Origin: Maribacter_C sp947494565
GTDB lineage: Bacteria; Bacteroidota; Bacteroidia; Flavobacteriales; Flavobacteriaceae
NCBI RefSeq assembly: GCF_047345415.1
Contig: NZ_JBLFEP010000001.1
Location: 124,001-188,000, forward strand
Length of the DNA stretch: 64,000 bases
Reading direction: 5' to 3'
Of the stretch, positions 17,957 to 27,433 are shown in pieces (position 1 is the first letter of the stretch; the number at the start of each line of letters is the position of its first letter). The notes under the pieces were generated by a model. It ran no database searches, was not told the DNA's origin, and worked only from the letters and a program-made list of their open reading frames with translations. Position numbers and translations under genes: made by a program.

Positions 17957-18850
17957 ATGAAAAGCCCCCTAGCTTTATTCATTTTGTTTCTAATAGCATC
18001 ATGCGTTCCTAAAAAGAAGGAAAAAACCCTTCAAAACGCCCAGAGCGATTTTCAAAAAATACTAGCGGCCTACCCCACCATCGACAGTACCGCCCAACAT
18101 CAGGTGCTAACGTTTGGCACCTTTCATTTCGATCGATCAAGAGATGGAAGCGACGTCGTCGCCAAGGAGCATATAGATATCTCCAAAGACGCAAATCAAA
18201 AAGAACTAGGTGCTATTGTCGATCTACTAAGCACCTTTAGGCCCGATAAGATTGCCGTGGAATGGAAACCGACCCATCAAAAAACGATGGACTCTTTGTA
18301 TACGCAGTACCTCAATGGAAATTATAGTTTGGAAAAACATGAAACCTTTCAAATAGGTTTTAGACTTGCCAAGAGACTTGGTCACACTAAAGTCTATTGT
18401 ATTGACAACAACCCTCCTTTTCCGGAATACATCAATGCAATTGATGATTGGGAAACGTATGCCGATAGTCTAGGCCACTTAAGGTTATGGAGCACTTATG
18501 ACATCGAAAACAAAAGATTGAACACATTTATGGATACGATTCAAAGGCATCTCAGCGTCAATGCGTATCTAAAAATGATAAATTCAAAGAAACATTCAAA
18601 AAGACAAAAACAACTTTGGACTACCGGACTTGTAAATGTTGGTTACGAGGGGCCATACCTCGGAGCTGATGTTGTTGCCCGATGGTATCGAAGAAATATC
18701 CGTCTGTTTGCGAATGCTAAAAACCTCGTAACAACTAATGAGAACTTACTGATCATCTATGGCGGGGCCCACAAATGGATTTTAGATGAGCTATTCGAAG
18801 CGACTCCTGATTTTCAAGTGGTTCAGTTCAATCAGCTACAAGAAAATTAA
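17957..18850 (+). CDS. DUF5694-type lipoprotein
   Basis: A 297-residue protein with a lipobox (Leu-Ile-Ala-Ser-Cys, Cys16) and a single domain. The early Gly-Thr-Phe-His-Phe, the central Lys-Ile-Ala-Val-Glu-Trp-Lys-Pro and the late Tyr-Gly-Gly-Ala-His-Lys-Trp resemble DUF5694, which shares a pattern with TraB/PrgY-like (EreA/ChaN-type) proteins where conserved His and Glu residues line a putative metal site. The lipid anchor places it on the periplasmic side of a membrane or at the cell surface. The activity is unknown. Confidence 0.7.
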   Translation: MKSPLALFILFLIASCVPKKKEKTLQNAQSDFQKILAAYPTIDSTAQHQVLTFGTFHFDRSRDGSDVVAKEHIDISKDANQKELGAIVDLLSTFRPDKIAVEWKPTHQKTMDSLYTQYLNGNYSLEKHETFQIGFRLAKRLGHTKVYCIDNNPPFPEYINAIDDWETYADSLGHLRLWSTYDIENKRLNTFMDTIQRHLSVNAYLKMINSKKHSKRQKQLWTTGLVNVGYEGPYLGADVVARWYRRNIRLFANAKNLVTTNENLLIIYGGAHKWILDELFEATPDFQVVQFNQLQEN

Positions 18851-18890
18851 GTATCGCGAACATCGAATACGCAACAATCAATCCGGAAAT

Positions 18891-19025
18891 ATGAAGTCTC
18901 CGATTATCTCCGAACCAACTACCCGCAGAGACAGATATGAGAAAGCCGATGAATACTACACTAAAAAACTCAGCACTTTAATTCGACATATCAAAAAAAG
19001 GTCCGAGCAATTGCCCAGACCTTAG
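18891..19025 (+). CDS. Possible 44-residue basic protein
   Basis: A short open frame starting with ATG 40 bp after the DUF5694 gene, encoding a very polar, helix-prone peptide rich in Arg, Lys, Glu and Tyr with no signal peptide. I do not recognise it. The same-strand position makes cotranscription possible, but its coding nature is uncertain. Confidence 0.25.
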   Translation: MKSPIISEPTTRRDRYEKADEYYTKKLSTLIRHIKKRSEQLPRP

Positions 19026-19054
19026 TATATGCAAATGTTATATTATTTACCTTT

Positions 19055-20290
19055 TTATTCTTCCAAAGAGTCTACATAGGCATTGATCAGCGCAATACCT
19101 TCATCATGTTTCAAGCTCGTACCGATCAGCGGCATAAAATACCCTGAGATTTGAGTGTTCATACGGTCTTTGATTTGAATCCGTTTTTCAAATATATTGC
19201 TTTCCTCGAACGGTGTTTCATAGGTGAATTGAAAACTATCACCAAAATCTTGATTGTAAGAGCCTCCTGTTTGATGGCAATGCGCACAATTCACATCTAG
19301 ATAGGCTCTTGCCCGCTCTTCTAAAGATAAGGTCTCATCTGACCAGTCTGGCAGTACTGGAATTTGGGAAATGTCGGGTGCACCCGTTAATAGCTCGTTA
19401 TCCATGAAAAACTGTAATATGTTCTGGCCCTTGTGCTCAAAATTAAGTACGCGGGCTTTGGGTCCAATAGGCTTGATCTCGCCTTCGTTATTATGGCATT
19501 GTATACACATCGTGTTTGATGGCACCACATAATCTACAGACCTCCCAGCGCCGGCGTCATCAATCCAATTAACTTCAAGTTGGTGAATATCATCGTCTAA
19601 AACGGCGTCGGTCTGATCTTCATTCCAAAAGTAATTTCGAACCAGCCACACGCCTTCTTTCTTAATCAAGACCCTGGTCTCAATAATCTTCTTTCCAAGG
19701 GATGGGTCTCTTTCATCATTGAGATAGTAAAATGTTTTAGCCATAATGGTATTGTCAGGAAACCCGAGCATACCTCCACCTGAATAGGTCAATTGCTCTC
19801 CATCAGGAATTGCCACAACCCTCAATTTATGGGCATAATCGGTAAAAAGCGGCGTACTCATACTATACTCGTAGGTATTGTCACCATATTCAAAATCGGC
19901 CAGGGCACCTTTAAATAGTTTCAGTTCCGAAAGATTTGGCAAAAACTCAGGAATGGCCAGAAAACGTTCTACAGGATCTCCATACGGATTACTATCTTGA
20001 GAAAGTTCGTCTCCATTATTCATTCCATCACTGTCGCAATCCCCACTCAGCCACAGAAGGTTCAATGCATCATACGCAGTATATCCAAAATCATGCGGAG
20101 GATCACAAGGGTCATTTCTATCGGTGCCATCCAAAACCTCCTGACTATCGAAAATTCCATCACCATCGGTATCAATATCATAATCCTCGAAAGCTTGTGG
20201 ATCATCTGAATCACAGGAATAAAGGGCTGCACACAAGATGGCAACCACAAAAACCAAAGTTGCTTTTAAAAGATGTTTCTTTTCCATCAT
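19055..20290 (-). CDS. Diheme c-type cytochrome lipoprotein, SO2930-like
   Basis: A 411-residue protein with a lipobox-like Ala-Leu-Tyr-Ser-Cys (Cys26) and a short Asp-rich, thrombospondin-type-3-like stretch (residues ~38-95). A C-terminal part carries two heme c attachment motifs, Cys-Ile-Gln-Cys-His and Cys-Ala-His-Cys-His. This matches the SO2930 family of diheme cytochromes, usually paired with a partner beta-propeller or beta-helix protein. The PKD/propeller-like protein gene lies 87 bp upstream on the same strand and is a likely partner. Electron transfer on the outer side of a membrane is expected; the donor is unknown. Confidence 0.82.
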   Translation of the reverse strand: MMEKKHLLKATLVFVVAILCAALYSCDSDDPQAFEDYDIDTDGDGIFDSQEVLDGTDRNDPCDPPHDFGYTAYDALNLLWLSGDCDSDGMNNGDELSQDSNPYGDPVERFLAIPEFLPNLSELKLFKGALADFEYGDNTYEYSMSTPLFTDYAHKLRVVAIPDGEQLTYSGGGMLGFPDNTIMAKTFYYLNDERDPSLGKKIIETRVLIKKEGVWLVRNYFWNEDQTDAVLDDDIHQLEVNWIDDAGAGRSVDYVVPSNTMCIQCHNNEGEIKPIGPKARVLNFEHKGQNILQFFMDNELLTGAPDISQIPVLPDWSDETLSLEERARAYLDVNCAHCHQTGGSYNQDFGDSFQFTYETPFEESNIFEKRIQIKDRMNTQISGYFMPLIGTSLKHDEGIALINAYVDSLEE

Positions 20291-20312
20291 ATACTGTTAT
20301 AGCTTTTTACTT

Positions 20313-20320
20313 GCAAAGGT
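20313..20320 (-). promoter_or_regulatory. Candidate -7 box TACCTTTG for the diheme cytochrome gene
   Basis: The minus strand reads TACCTTTG, an exact TAnnTTTG match, 22 nt before the start codon at 20290. No well-placed TTG was seen. It would allow expression independent of the upstream PKD gene. Confidence 0.38.
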
Positions 20321-20377
20321 ACCTTATAGCTAGTACGAGCACTTCATCTTTATAGATGTATTGTTCCATTTTATCGA

Positions 20378-23300
20378 TTAATGGTTCACAACAAGGTTTA
20401 TGGTGATTCGATCACCACTAGCCATTTCAAAGCCTAAATAATAGATTTCGTCGGAATTAAGACCCGCAATCGGAACCTCATACAATCCACTTGCTACGAT
20501 ATCTCCCCCCTTATGTGTCGCGACCAGTCGTCCTGCGCTATCGTGCACATATATTTTTGCCACCTTACTCACGCCGGGGCCTTTGTCAATGATTCGTACT
20601 TGGGCGACCTTGTCCGCCGGGTTTACTAAAAGCATCCCCACCACGTCACTCTTACCCGCCTCGCCAACAACGATGGTTACGGTCTGCGTGTTGCTAAGCC
20701 CTTCTCCATCCGCTACGGTCAAGGACACCACATATGTTCCTGCGGTCACGAAAGTATGTGTCGGTGCTGTTTCGGTCGAGGTCGGTGAGCCATCGCCAAA
20801 ATCCCACAGATAGCTTTCGACTGCCACATCATCGGTCGAACTCGCAGCATCAAAAATCACTTCAAGAGGAGCATTTCCATTTTCGGGCGTCGCATTGATA
20901 ATGGCAACAGGTGCTTCATTACCGGCTACGATTGTTACTGTTGTCGAATTGGTCAACCCCTCGCCATCTTCAACGGTAAGTTCTACTTGATAGGTACCCG
21001 CTGTTGTAAACGTATGTGTCGGATTCGGCTCGGTCACGACAGTTGAACCGTCTTTGAAATCCCAAAGGTAGCTCACAACGGCGACATCATCGGTTGAACC
21101 ATCACCGGTAAAACTTACTTGCAAGGGTAGGGCACCATTCTCCGGGCTTGCCGTAGCTATTGCGACTGGAGCCTGATTTCCCGGTGTACTTGCAGTAATG
21201 GAAATTGTTGTGGTATCGGAGAATCCGCCTGCATCTTCAACTGTCAATTCTACATCATAGGTTCCTGCCACTGTAAAGGTATGCGTTGGATTGGTCGTAT
21301 TCGAAGTTGGAGAACCATCTTTGAAATCCCATAAATAATTGACCACCGCCACGTCATCGGTAGAAGTATCCCCAGTAAAGGCCACCTCCAACGGTATATC
21401 CCCGTTGAGCGGTGTAGCGCTTGCCACAGCGGTGGGCCCTATATTATTAGCCAAAATTTCTATGGCCGAAACCTTGGCTTGATCCACTCCTCCGTTTGCT
21501 GCCAAAGCAGAAAAATTCAAATCAAGATTTCCATCCGTAACGGTTATGTTAAAGGTTTTTGCCACTGGAGTTTCCGAACCCACGTCAGCTATAATATCAT
21601 AATCATCCAGTATAAGATTACCTTCGATGCTTACATCAAAAATTCGAGAACCGGCTCCTCCTGCTCCACCTCCGGTAGCCCCCCAAAAAATCTCGGCAAA
21701 ATGCAAAACCACATCATAATTTCCATCAGGAACGGGAATCTCATAATCAAATGCGGGTTGAGAATTGGTACGCTCAGTTTCAAATAAGGTAGGTACTGTC
21801 GCGCTGGTATTGCTAAATGTAATCCCCCCGACAAAATACTGATCCGTTAGGAAGAGGTCTCCGTTGTGTGTTACTTCAGGACCTCCCGCATTTATCCGGA
21901 ACGGAAAAGTCACTCCATCTGGCTCCAGAGGTTCAAAGACCACAATTTTACCATTTAATGTTCCGGCCCATATGGTACCCGGAAAGATCTCATCATCTCC
22001 GTTACAAGTAATCCCTAATGCATTTCCCCCTATTCCATCTTCAAAAACGGGAGTGAAATTATCTAGAGTACCATCAGGTTTAAGCTCAACCCTTCGAAGT
22101 TGACCGAGACTTGAACCGGCCAACAGATTTCCTTTCATGGCTCCGTCAAAAGTGGATGCCGTATACTCATCTATACCATTCGTATTCGTTTCCCAAGTGG
22201 TAATGGGATCATCATTGGGTCCATCAGGATTAGGTACACCCGGACCACGCCAGTCACCTTCGACCGGATTAGCGGTCGGAACCGGTGGCCAGTTTGCTGG
22301 TAAAGCCAAACCGGTGTTATCAGTGGAACCTGTAGTCGATTCATCCGGATCATATGTTTGGGTTCTAAAAACAGCTCCGGAAGTACCTATTAGTGCTGGA
22401 GCCGTATACAGGCCTGCACCGGTCGGATTGGCACGTGTAGGGTTCGGATGCCCCCCGTAAAAACTCCCAAAAGTATAGGTGTCCTTATTGGTAGTAATCA
22501 ATTGTAAGTGATCCTTATTATTTACAAACTCACCATCCGCTGCGGCGGTTGATGCCTTACCCCCTGTTTCGTTTGGGTCATAGTTATTGGTCACGGCTCC
22601 GCTTCCTTCATTGATCGGAAATCCTCCCCAACCACCATTGGCTCCATTATCACTGGCATAAACCGCTCCATTTTCGGTAATCACCAAATCATAAGGATTC
22701 CTGAACCCCGGAGCGAATATTTGTACGGGACCCCCGCTAACGACCATCGCTTGGTTCAAGCCGTCATTTCCTCCAAAAGGGTCATTCACATCAATTCCGT
22801 CATATGCAGGATTATTGGGATCGGTAATACCATTCACATTGTCTCGAGTAGGATCGTCGAGCGTAGGAAGGTCATAAATATAGTCCCGACCATTGTCATC
22901 TAGTATGGGCATGGCCTCCAATGCAGTCAAATCAACTGATAAGATGGAGGCGGACAACGCATACTCACAAATCATGGAAAAATTTATTGATGGAGATCCG
23001 GCATTGGCGTGACCTCCTTGGGCAACAATTAAATAGTCGATACCCCCGATAGTTGTAAATTCAAGACCATTAGTAGCATGGTTCTCTTCCGACCTAGGCA
23101 ATCCCCTGACCATATCAACGGCATCCCATGAAGTCCCGTTCCAAGTGAGGCGGGTAATAATTCCCGAATTCGTATCTAAGTTTAAATCTCCGAAACCACC
23201 ATTTGGGCCGGATCCTATTCGGAAATCACTTGAAGTTACATACAGGATTGGATTAGCGGCTGTTCCTACAACCACCAAGCCCGTTGCTTCCCGACTATTG

Positions 23301-23647
23301 CAATCGTTCGTAGTACCGCTGCACGGTTTTCCATCATCATCATGGTTCGGTATACTCTGCACTGCGGTAATTTCTTCTTTTGCGGTAACCACGTAATTAT
23401 TATCCCCATTCTTCTGAACGGTCAGCACATAAACTTCGCCCGGATAACTCAATACATAAAGACGACCATCGGGTCCGTAGGTCAGGGAGGTTACCAAGGG
23501 AGCAGGGCCAAACCCCGCAAAATCAAGATCACTTTTGGTGAAATCTATTTGGGCACTTACTGGATTAAATGCCAGACTTAAGAATAGACAAAAAAAAGTC
23601 ACCATAGCCCACTTAAAGAGCGAGGAGTAAAAAATTCTCATGGTCAA
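20378..23647 (-). CDS. Large secreted protein with propeller-like, malectin and three PKD domains
   Basis: A 1,089-residue secreted protein with a signal peptide (residues ~8-32, ending Val-Ser-Ala-Gln). Residues ~35-590 look like a beta-propeller of the glucose/sorbosone dehydrogenase kind (Tyr-Gly-Pro-Asp-Gly-Arg-Leu-Tyr-Val and Phe-Arg-Asn-Pro-Tyr-Asp). A malectin-like carbohydrate-binding domain (~590-735) begins Phe-Arg-Ile-Asn-Ala-Gly-Gly. Three PKD domains follow, each with Tyr-Leu-Trp-Asp-Phe and Thr-His-Thr-Phe, and a C-terminal beta domain of ~95 residues. It probably binds or oxidises a glycan outside the cell, with the adjacent diheme cytochrome taking electrons. No standard Por secretion signal was recognised with confidence. 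Confidence 0.75.
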   Translation of the reverse strand: MTMRIFYSSLFKWAMVTFFCLFLSLAFNPVSAQIDFTKSDLDFAGFGPAPLVTSLTYGPDGRLYVLSYPGEVYVLTVQKNGDNNYVVTAKEEITAVQSIPNHDDDGKPCSGTTNDCNSREATGLVVVGTAANPILYVTSSDFRIGSGPNGGFGDLNLDTNSGIITRLTWNGTSWDAVDMVRGLPRSEENHATNGLEFTTIGGIDYLIVAQGGHANAGSPSINFSMICEYALSASILSVDLTALEAMPILDDNGRDYIYDLPTLDDPTRDNVNGITDPNNPAYDGIDVNDPFGGNDGLNQAMVVSGGPVQIFAPGFRNPYDLVITENGAVYASDNGANGGWGGFPINEGSGAVTNNYDPNETGGKASTAAADGEFVNNKDHLQLITTNKDTYTFGSFYGGHPNPTRANPTGAGLYTAPALIGTSGAVFRTQTYDPDESTTGSTDNTGLALPANWPPVPTANPVEGDWRGPGVPNPDGPNDDPITTWETNTNGIDEYTASTFDGAMKGNLLAGSSLGQLRRVELKPDGTLDNFTPVFEDGIGGNALGITCNGDDEIFPGTIWAGTLNGKIVVFEPLEPDGVTFPFRINAGGPEVTHNGDLFLTDQYFVGGITFSNTSATVPTLFETERTNSQPAFDYEIPVPDGNYDVVLHFAEIFWGATGGGAGGAGSRIFDVSIEGNLILDDYDIIADVGSETPVAKTFNITVTDGNLDLNFSALAANGGVDQAKVSAIEILANNIGPTAVASATPLNGDIPLEVAFTGDTSTDDVAVVNYLWDFKDGSPTSNTTNPTHTFTVAGTYDVELTVEDAGGFSDTTTISITASTPGNQAPVAIATASPENGALPLQVSFTGDGSTDDVAVVSYLWDFKDGSTVVTEPNPTHTFTTAGTYQVELTVEDGEGLTNSTTVTIVAGNEAPVAIINATPENGNAPLEVIFDAASSTDDVAVESYLWDFGDGSPTSTETAPTHTFVTAGTYVVSLTVADGEGLSNTQTVTIVVGEAGKSDVVGMLLVNPADKVAQVRIIDKGPGVSKVAKIYVHDSAGRLVATHKGGDIVASGLYEVPIAGLNSDEIYYLGFEMASGDRITINLVVNH

Positions 23648-24437
23648 GTGTATTATTTATAGCAATTCTTCATCGTGTTGGAATTTTTGAAAAACACGCC
23701 AACTTTAAAGAACGACAAAATTAGTATTTTACAAACTCCAAAAACATGATGTTTGTCATAAAATCATAATTTGCATAAAACAGTGTCGTTCAATTCTCCC
23801 TCCTATTCAGCAGAACGGAGAAATAGTAATACTATTTTATGAGTTGGTCTATTTAGGTGTTTAAATTGCTAGTCTCAAAAATACCCATCATAAAGGGCTA
23901 AATTGAATTTATTCGCTGATATCACCAAGAATACCGCTGAGGAACGAAAACTGAAAACCCAATCGGTCAGCAGGCTATTCATATTGAAGTGAAGCCCTAG
24001 GCATATACGAGCGGTCAAGACCAAAGCCAACGTTTTATCCATAGCCCTAGTCGATCGAAAAATCATCTGATTTCGCGCAATAAAACGCATTGACTTCTTT
24101 GAACTTCAAATAGACTTTTAACAATCGACATGGGTCTCGATAAGCGCTTTAGTCCATCGTTCTTCAAAGCACTTTTGCTTTCATCCGCTCCGTTAAGAAA
24201 CAGTCGAAAAATGCATCTTAACGGATATACGTGTCAAATACGGTCTTTTTCATTAAGTATGAGGGATTTGTGCTACATTTACCCCTCACTAACTAAATTA
24301 TACTTCTATCGATTATTGTGATTTCAACTGAAGCTACTGGTATTAACCAGAAACAAATACTGCTCTAGATTCCTAAAAGTCAAGAGGTTGGATCAATCAA
24401 TTTCACGGTAATCATCTGCACCTTTATCTGATAAATT
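23648..24437. other. Divergent intergenic region of about 790 bp
   Basis: Between the PKD protein gene (minus) and the Wza-like gene (plus). Apart from a TAATTTTG box near the PKD gene, I see no RNA gene or convincing protein. Short frames on both strands in 23870-24330 have no recognisable domain, and the translation of 23890-24115 on the + strand is broken by stops. It may hold a decayed gene. Confidence 0.5.
23716..23723 (-). promoter_or_regulatory. Candidate -7 box TAATTTTG for the PKD/malectin protein gene
   Basis: The minus strand reads TAATTTTG (exact TAnnTTTG) 68 nt before the start at 23647. The nearest upstream TTG is 15 nt away, somewhat short. Confidence 0.4.
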
Positions 24438-25220
24438 ATGAATAAAAAAAGTTTCCTCATCGGTTTGACGTTATGTAGTGTCGTGCTACTTTCTTCATGT
24501 GGCACCCCTAAAAATTCTATCTACTTTAATAACGTAACGAGTAAGAGTTTCAAAACAAACGTAGAGCAACTGGAGTCCATTATACAGAAAAACGATTTAT
24601 TGAGCATTACGGTTAGCAGCGTCAATACAGAGGCTACGGCGCTCTTCAACCAGCAGGCAATAGATGGTGCTCAAATGACGGACAACGGGAGTGGCACCAG
24701 TAACCTTTCCGGTTATTTAGTGGATCAAGATGGGTATGTGAATTTTCCGGTTTTGGGGAATATCATAGCAGCAGGACGTTCAAAAAAAGAGCTCCGTGAT
24801 GATATCACCAAGAAATTGGTCGACGAAAAATTGTTGATCAATCCTATCGTAGATATCCGATACCTGAATTACAAAGTATCGATTCTAGGGGAAGTCAAGA
24901 ATCCAGCCGTACTGACGATTCCCAATGAAAAAATATCCCTACTAGAGGCTTTAGGACGAGTTGGGGATATCACCATATACGGCAGAAGAGACAATGTGAC
25001 CTTAATTCGGGAGGAAAACGGAATAAAGCGTATTCGGGAAATCGATTTGACCACAAGTGAAATCTTCAATTCCCCATATTACTATCTGCAGTCGAACGAT
25101 ATTATATATGTACAACCAACGAAAGGGCGAATAGCCGGTTCGCGCGAGGTCAAACAATGGATTCCTGTGATTTTAAGTGCCATATCCTTGGCTATCGTTA
25201 CGATATCCATCAATAATTGA
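24438..25220 (+). CDS. Wza-like polysaccharide export lipoprotein
   Basis: A 260-residue outer-membrane lipoprotein (Leu-Leu-Ser-Ser-Cys, Cys21) with the polysaccharide biosynthesis/export domain (residues ~45-135, with Val-Asp-Gln-Asp-Gly-Tyr-Val-Asn-Phe-Pro-Val-Leu-Gly) and one SLBB beta-grasp domain (Lys-Val-Ser-Ile-Leu-Gly-Glu-Val). It ends with a hydrophobic helix that may cross the outer membrane, as in Wza. Normally the gene is followed by a Wzc-type tyrosine kinase and glycosyltransferases, but here the next gene is a SanA-like protein. It appears to be a stand-alone exporter component. Confidence 0.87.
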   Translation: MNKKSFLIGLTLCSVVLLSSCGTPKNSIYFNNVTSKSFKTNVEQLESIIQKNDLLSITVSSVNTEATALFNQQAIDGAQMTDNGSGTSNLSGYLVDQDGYVNFPVLGNIIAAGRSKKELRDDITKKLVDEKLLINPIVDIRYLNYKVSILGEVKNPAVLTIPNEKISLLEALGRVGDITIYGRRDNVTLIREENGIKRIREIDLTTSEIFNSPYYYLQSNDIIYVQPTKGRIAGSREVKQWIPVILSAISLAIVTISINN

Positions 25221-25454
25221 TAGATTATCAGTAGAGGATTGAGATACCAAGCGACACAGACCTAATGTGAGTTGTGAAATTGAGTTTCCTTTGATGGTCA
25301 TTTATTAAGAACCCTCTTAACTTCGACAGAACCAAAGTTGCCTGCCCCATTACGTCGATTCGACTCGGATTTTTAGAACAACGGTGAAACGATGTGCTTT
25401 TGGCAGCGATACATACAGGGTATTTTTCTACCTTTAGCCCACCATCGAACCAAA

Positions 25455-26087
25455 ATGAAGAAGTATTTTAAACTTTTGGGATGGCTATTGGCCATAGCAT
25501 TCCTTTCCATTCTACTATCCAATTTCGTCATCAGTAGTGCGGCTGAGGGAAAAACCTTTTCCGCGGTGGAAGAGGTGGCGAAGAATCGGGTCGGTCTGGT
25601 TCTTGGTACTGCAAAAAACTTAATAGGTGGCCGACCAAATCTGTACTACAGCAATAGAATTTCGGCGACCATAGCCCTATATAAAGCTGGAAAAATCGAG
25701 TTTGTTTTGGTCAGTGGTGATAACGGAACGAAATATTATAATGAGCCCAAGACCATTAAAAAAGATCTTATCGCTGGGGGTATCCCAGGTGAAAAGATTT
25801 ATTTGGATTATGCCGGTTTTCGTACCCTAGACTCCGTTGTTCGCGCAAAAGAGGTCTTTGGTGTTGAGCGTGTTACCGTAATATCCCAGAAGTTCCACAA
25901 CGAAAGGGCTATCTATCTCGCCGAGAAAAAAGGTCTTACCGCTATTGGTTTCAACGCCAAGGATGTTTCCGGCAATAGCGGACTACGGGTTCATCTTCGT
26001 GAATATTTGGCGCGTGTCAAAGTATTTGTTGACTTGGTCTTCAATACGCAGCCCAAGTTCTTTGGAGAAAAGATCAAAATCAAGTAA
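25455..26087 (+). CDS. SanA/YdcF-like DUF218 membrane protein
   Basis: A 210-residue protein with an N-terminal membrane helix (residues ~8-26) and a DUF218 domain: Val-Gly-Leu-Val-Leu-Gly-Thr-Ala, Tyr-Tyr-Ser-Asn-Arg-Ile, Val-Ser-Gly-Asp-Asn-Gly and Asp-Tyr-Ala-Gly-Phe-Arg-Thr-Leu-Asp-Ser. This is the SanA branch, linked in enterobacteria to envelope integrity and vancomycin exclusion at high temperature. I start at 25455, directly before the membrane helix, rather than at 25392. The Nramp gene follows closely on the same strand. Confidence 0.85.
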   Translation: MKKYFKLLGWLLAIAFLSILLSNFVISSAAEGKTFSAVEEVAKNRVGLVLGTAKNLIGGRPNLYYSNRISATIALYKAGKIEFVLVSGDNGTKYYNEPKTIKKDLIAGGIPGEKIYLDYAGFRTLDSVVRAKEVFGVERVTVISQKFHNERAIYLAEKKGLTAIGFNAKDVSGNSGLRVHLREYLARVKVFVDLVFNTQPKFFGEKIKIK

Positions 26088-26137
26088 CCGAAGAACGTTA
26101 CACCAACAAAATGTTTATTTTAGGAGACAAATATCCT

Positions 26138-27391
26138 ATGACAGCTTTCAAAACCTTACTCAAAAACTTAGGTCCCGGCCTTTTATTTGCCAGTATGGCC
26201 ATTGGCACATCACATCTTGTTCTATCCACTAAAGCCGGAGCACAATATGGGTGGATTATGGCAGTCCCCATTATTCTGGCCAATATCTTCAAATATCCTT
26301 TCTTTGAGTTTGGAGTGCGTTATACCAACGTCACCGATAAAACCCTAATTGAAGGGTACCGTAATCGCGGAAAAGGGTATTTATGGTTTTATGCCTTCAT
26401 CACACTTTTTACCACCTTTACTATTTTGGCCGCTCTCTATACTGTGACGGCCGGACTATTCATTAATCTATTCAAAGTTCAGGGTATCGAACTTTCATAT
26501 ATTGCGCTGGCCTTATTTGTGCTTATCAGTGCGCTTTTGATTGTTGGCCGCTATAGATTTCTTGAGGTTTCCTTGAAATTCGTTGTCACCATTCTCTTTG
26601 CGGCTCTCATTATTACTACGGTCTTGGTCGTTTATAAAGGACAGGTAAGTACTGTATCCGATTTCACTCCTACCCCTATTTTCGAAAATGCCAGTATTCT
26701 CTTTCTTATTAGTCTTATGGGCTGGATGCCCACTACGGTAGAGGCTTCGAGCTGGGTAAGTCTTTGGAGTATCGAAAAATGGAAAACACAACAACAAAAA
26801 CCTTCATTAAAAGAATCACTTCATGAATTTAATATAGGGTATTTTATGACGGCCATCTTGGCCCTGTTTTTCTTGATTATCGGATGGTTTACGCTTTATG
26901 GCACCAACACCGAGTTAAGTGGCAACTCCGTAATCTTTGCCGACCAAGTCGTTCAATTGTTCACGACACATATCGGGTCTTGGGCCTATCTTTTTATTGC
27001 TATCTCGGCATTTGCGACCATGTTCAGTACGTGTATGACCGCCCATGATGCCGTATCAAGAGTGAGTTTGGATATTATAGATCTACTTTCTCCTAAAATA
27101 CAACTCTCAGGCAAAAAGATTTTCTTCGCTTTGGCAGTACTCATTTTAGCGGCGATCAATTACGTCGTCATAGCTGCCTTTTCTGCCAATATGGGCAAAC
27201 TAGTGGCCTTAGCTACATTCGTATCTTTCGTTGTAGCACCTATTATTGGTTATATGAACCTCAAAAACGTGATGAGTGAAGATGTGCACCCGAATGATAG
27301 GCCAAAGCCGTGGCTGCGCATTCTGACCTATATGGGCATCGTTTTCTTAAGTTTCTTTTCGTTGTACTATCTCTACTTAGAGGTGTTGTAG
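26138..27391 (+). CDS. Nramp-family transporter lacking the canonical DPGN motif
   Basis: A 417-residue integral membrane protein with about 11 segments, of the Nramp (PF01566) fold. TM1 begins Gly-Pro-Gly-Leu-Leu-Phe-Ala-Ser and continues Ala-Ile-Gly-Thr-Ser-His where manganese/iron Nramps have Asp-Pro-Gly-Asn. TM6 has Gly-Trp-Met-Pro-Thr where they have Met-Pro-His. The metal ligands of classic Nramps are therefore changed, and the substrate may not be a transition metal. The ATG at 26138 opens close to the conserved start of TM1; an alternative ATG at 26111 adds nine residues. It lies just downstream of the SanA-like gene. Confidence 0.82.
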   Translation: MTAFKTLLKNLGPGLLFASMAIGTSHLVLSTKAGAQYGWIMAVPIILANIFKYPFFEFGVRYTNVTDKTLIEGYRNRGKGYLWFYAFITLFTTFTILAALYTVTAGLFINLFKVQGIELSYIALALFVLISALLIVGRYRFLEVSLKFVVTILFAALIITTVLVVYKGQVSTVSDFTPTPIFENASILFLISLMGWMPTTVEASSWVSLWSIEKWKTQQQKPSLKESLHEFNIGYFMTAILALFFLIIGWFTLYGTNTELSGNSVIFADQVVQLFTTHIGSWAYLFIAISAFATMFSTCMTAHDAVSRVSLDIIDLLSPKIQLSGKKIFFALAVLILAAINYVVIAAFSANMGKLVALATFVSFVVAPIIGYMNLKNVMSEDVHPNDRPKPWLRILTYMGIVFLSFFSLYYLYLEVL

Positions 27392-27433
27392 TGCACACAA
27401 AAGCAATCAGAAACAAATGAATACTGTAACTGC

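Noticed and set aside
23875..24115. Possible transposase remnant in the 23.6-24.4 kb gap
   Set aside because: Neither strand gives a recognisable domain, and the + strand reading is broken by stops. Not enough to call a pseudogene.
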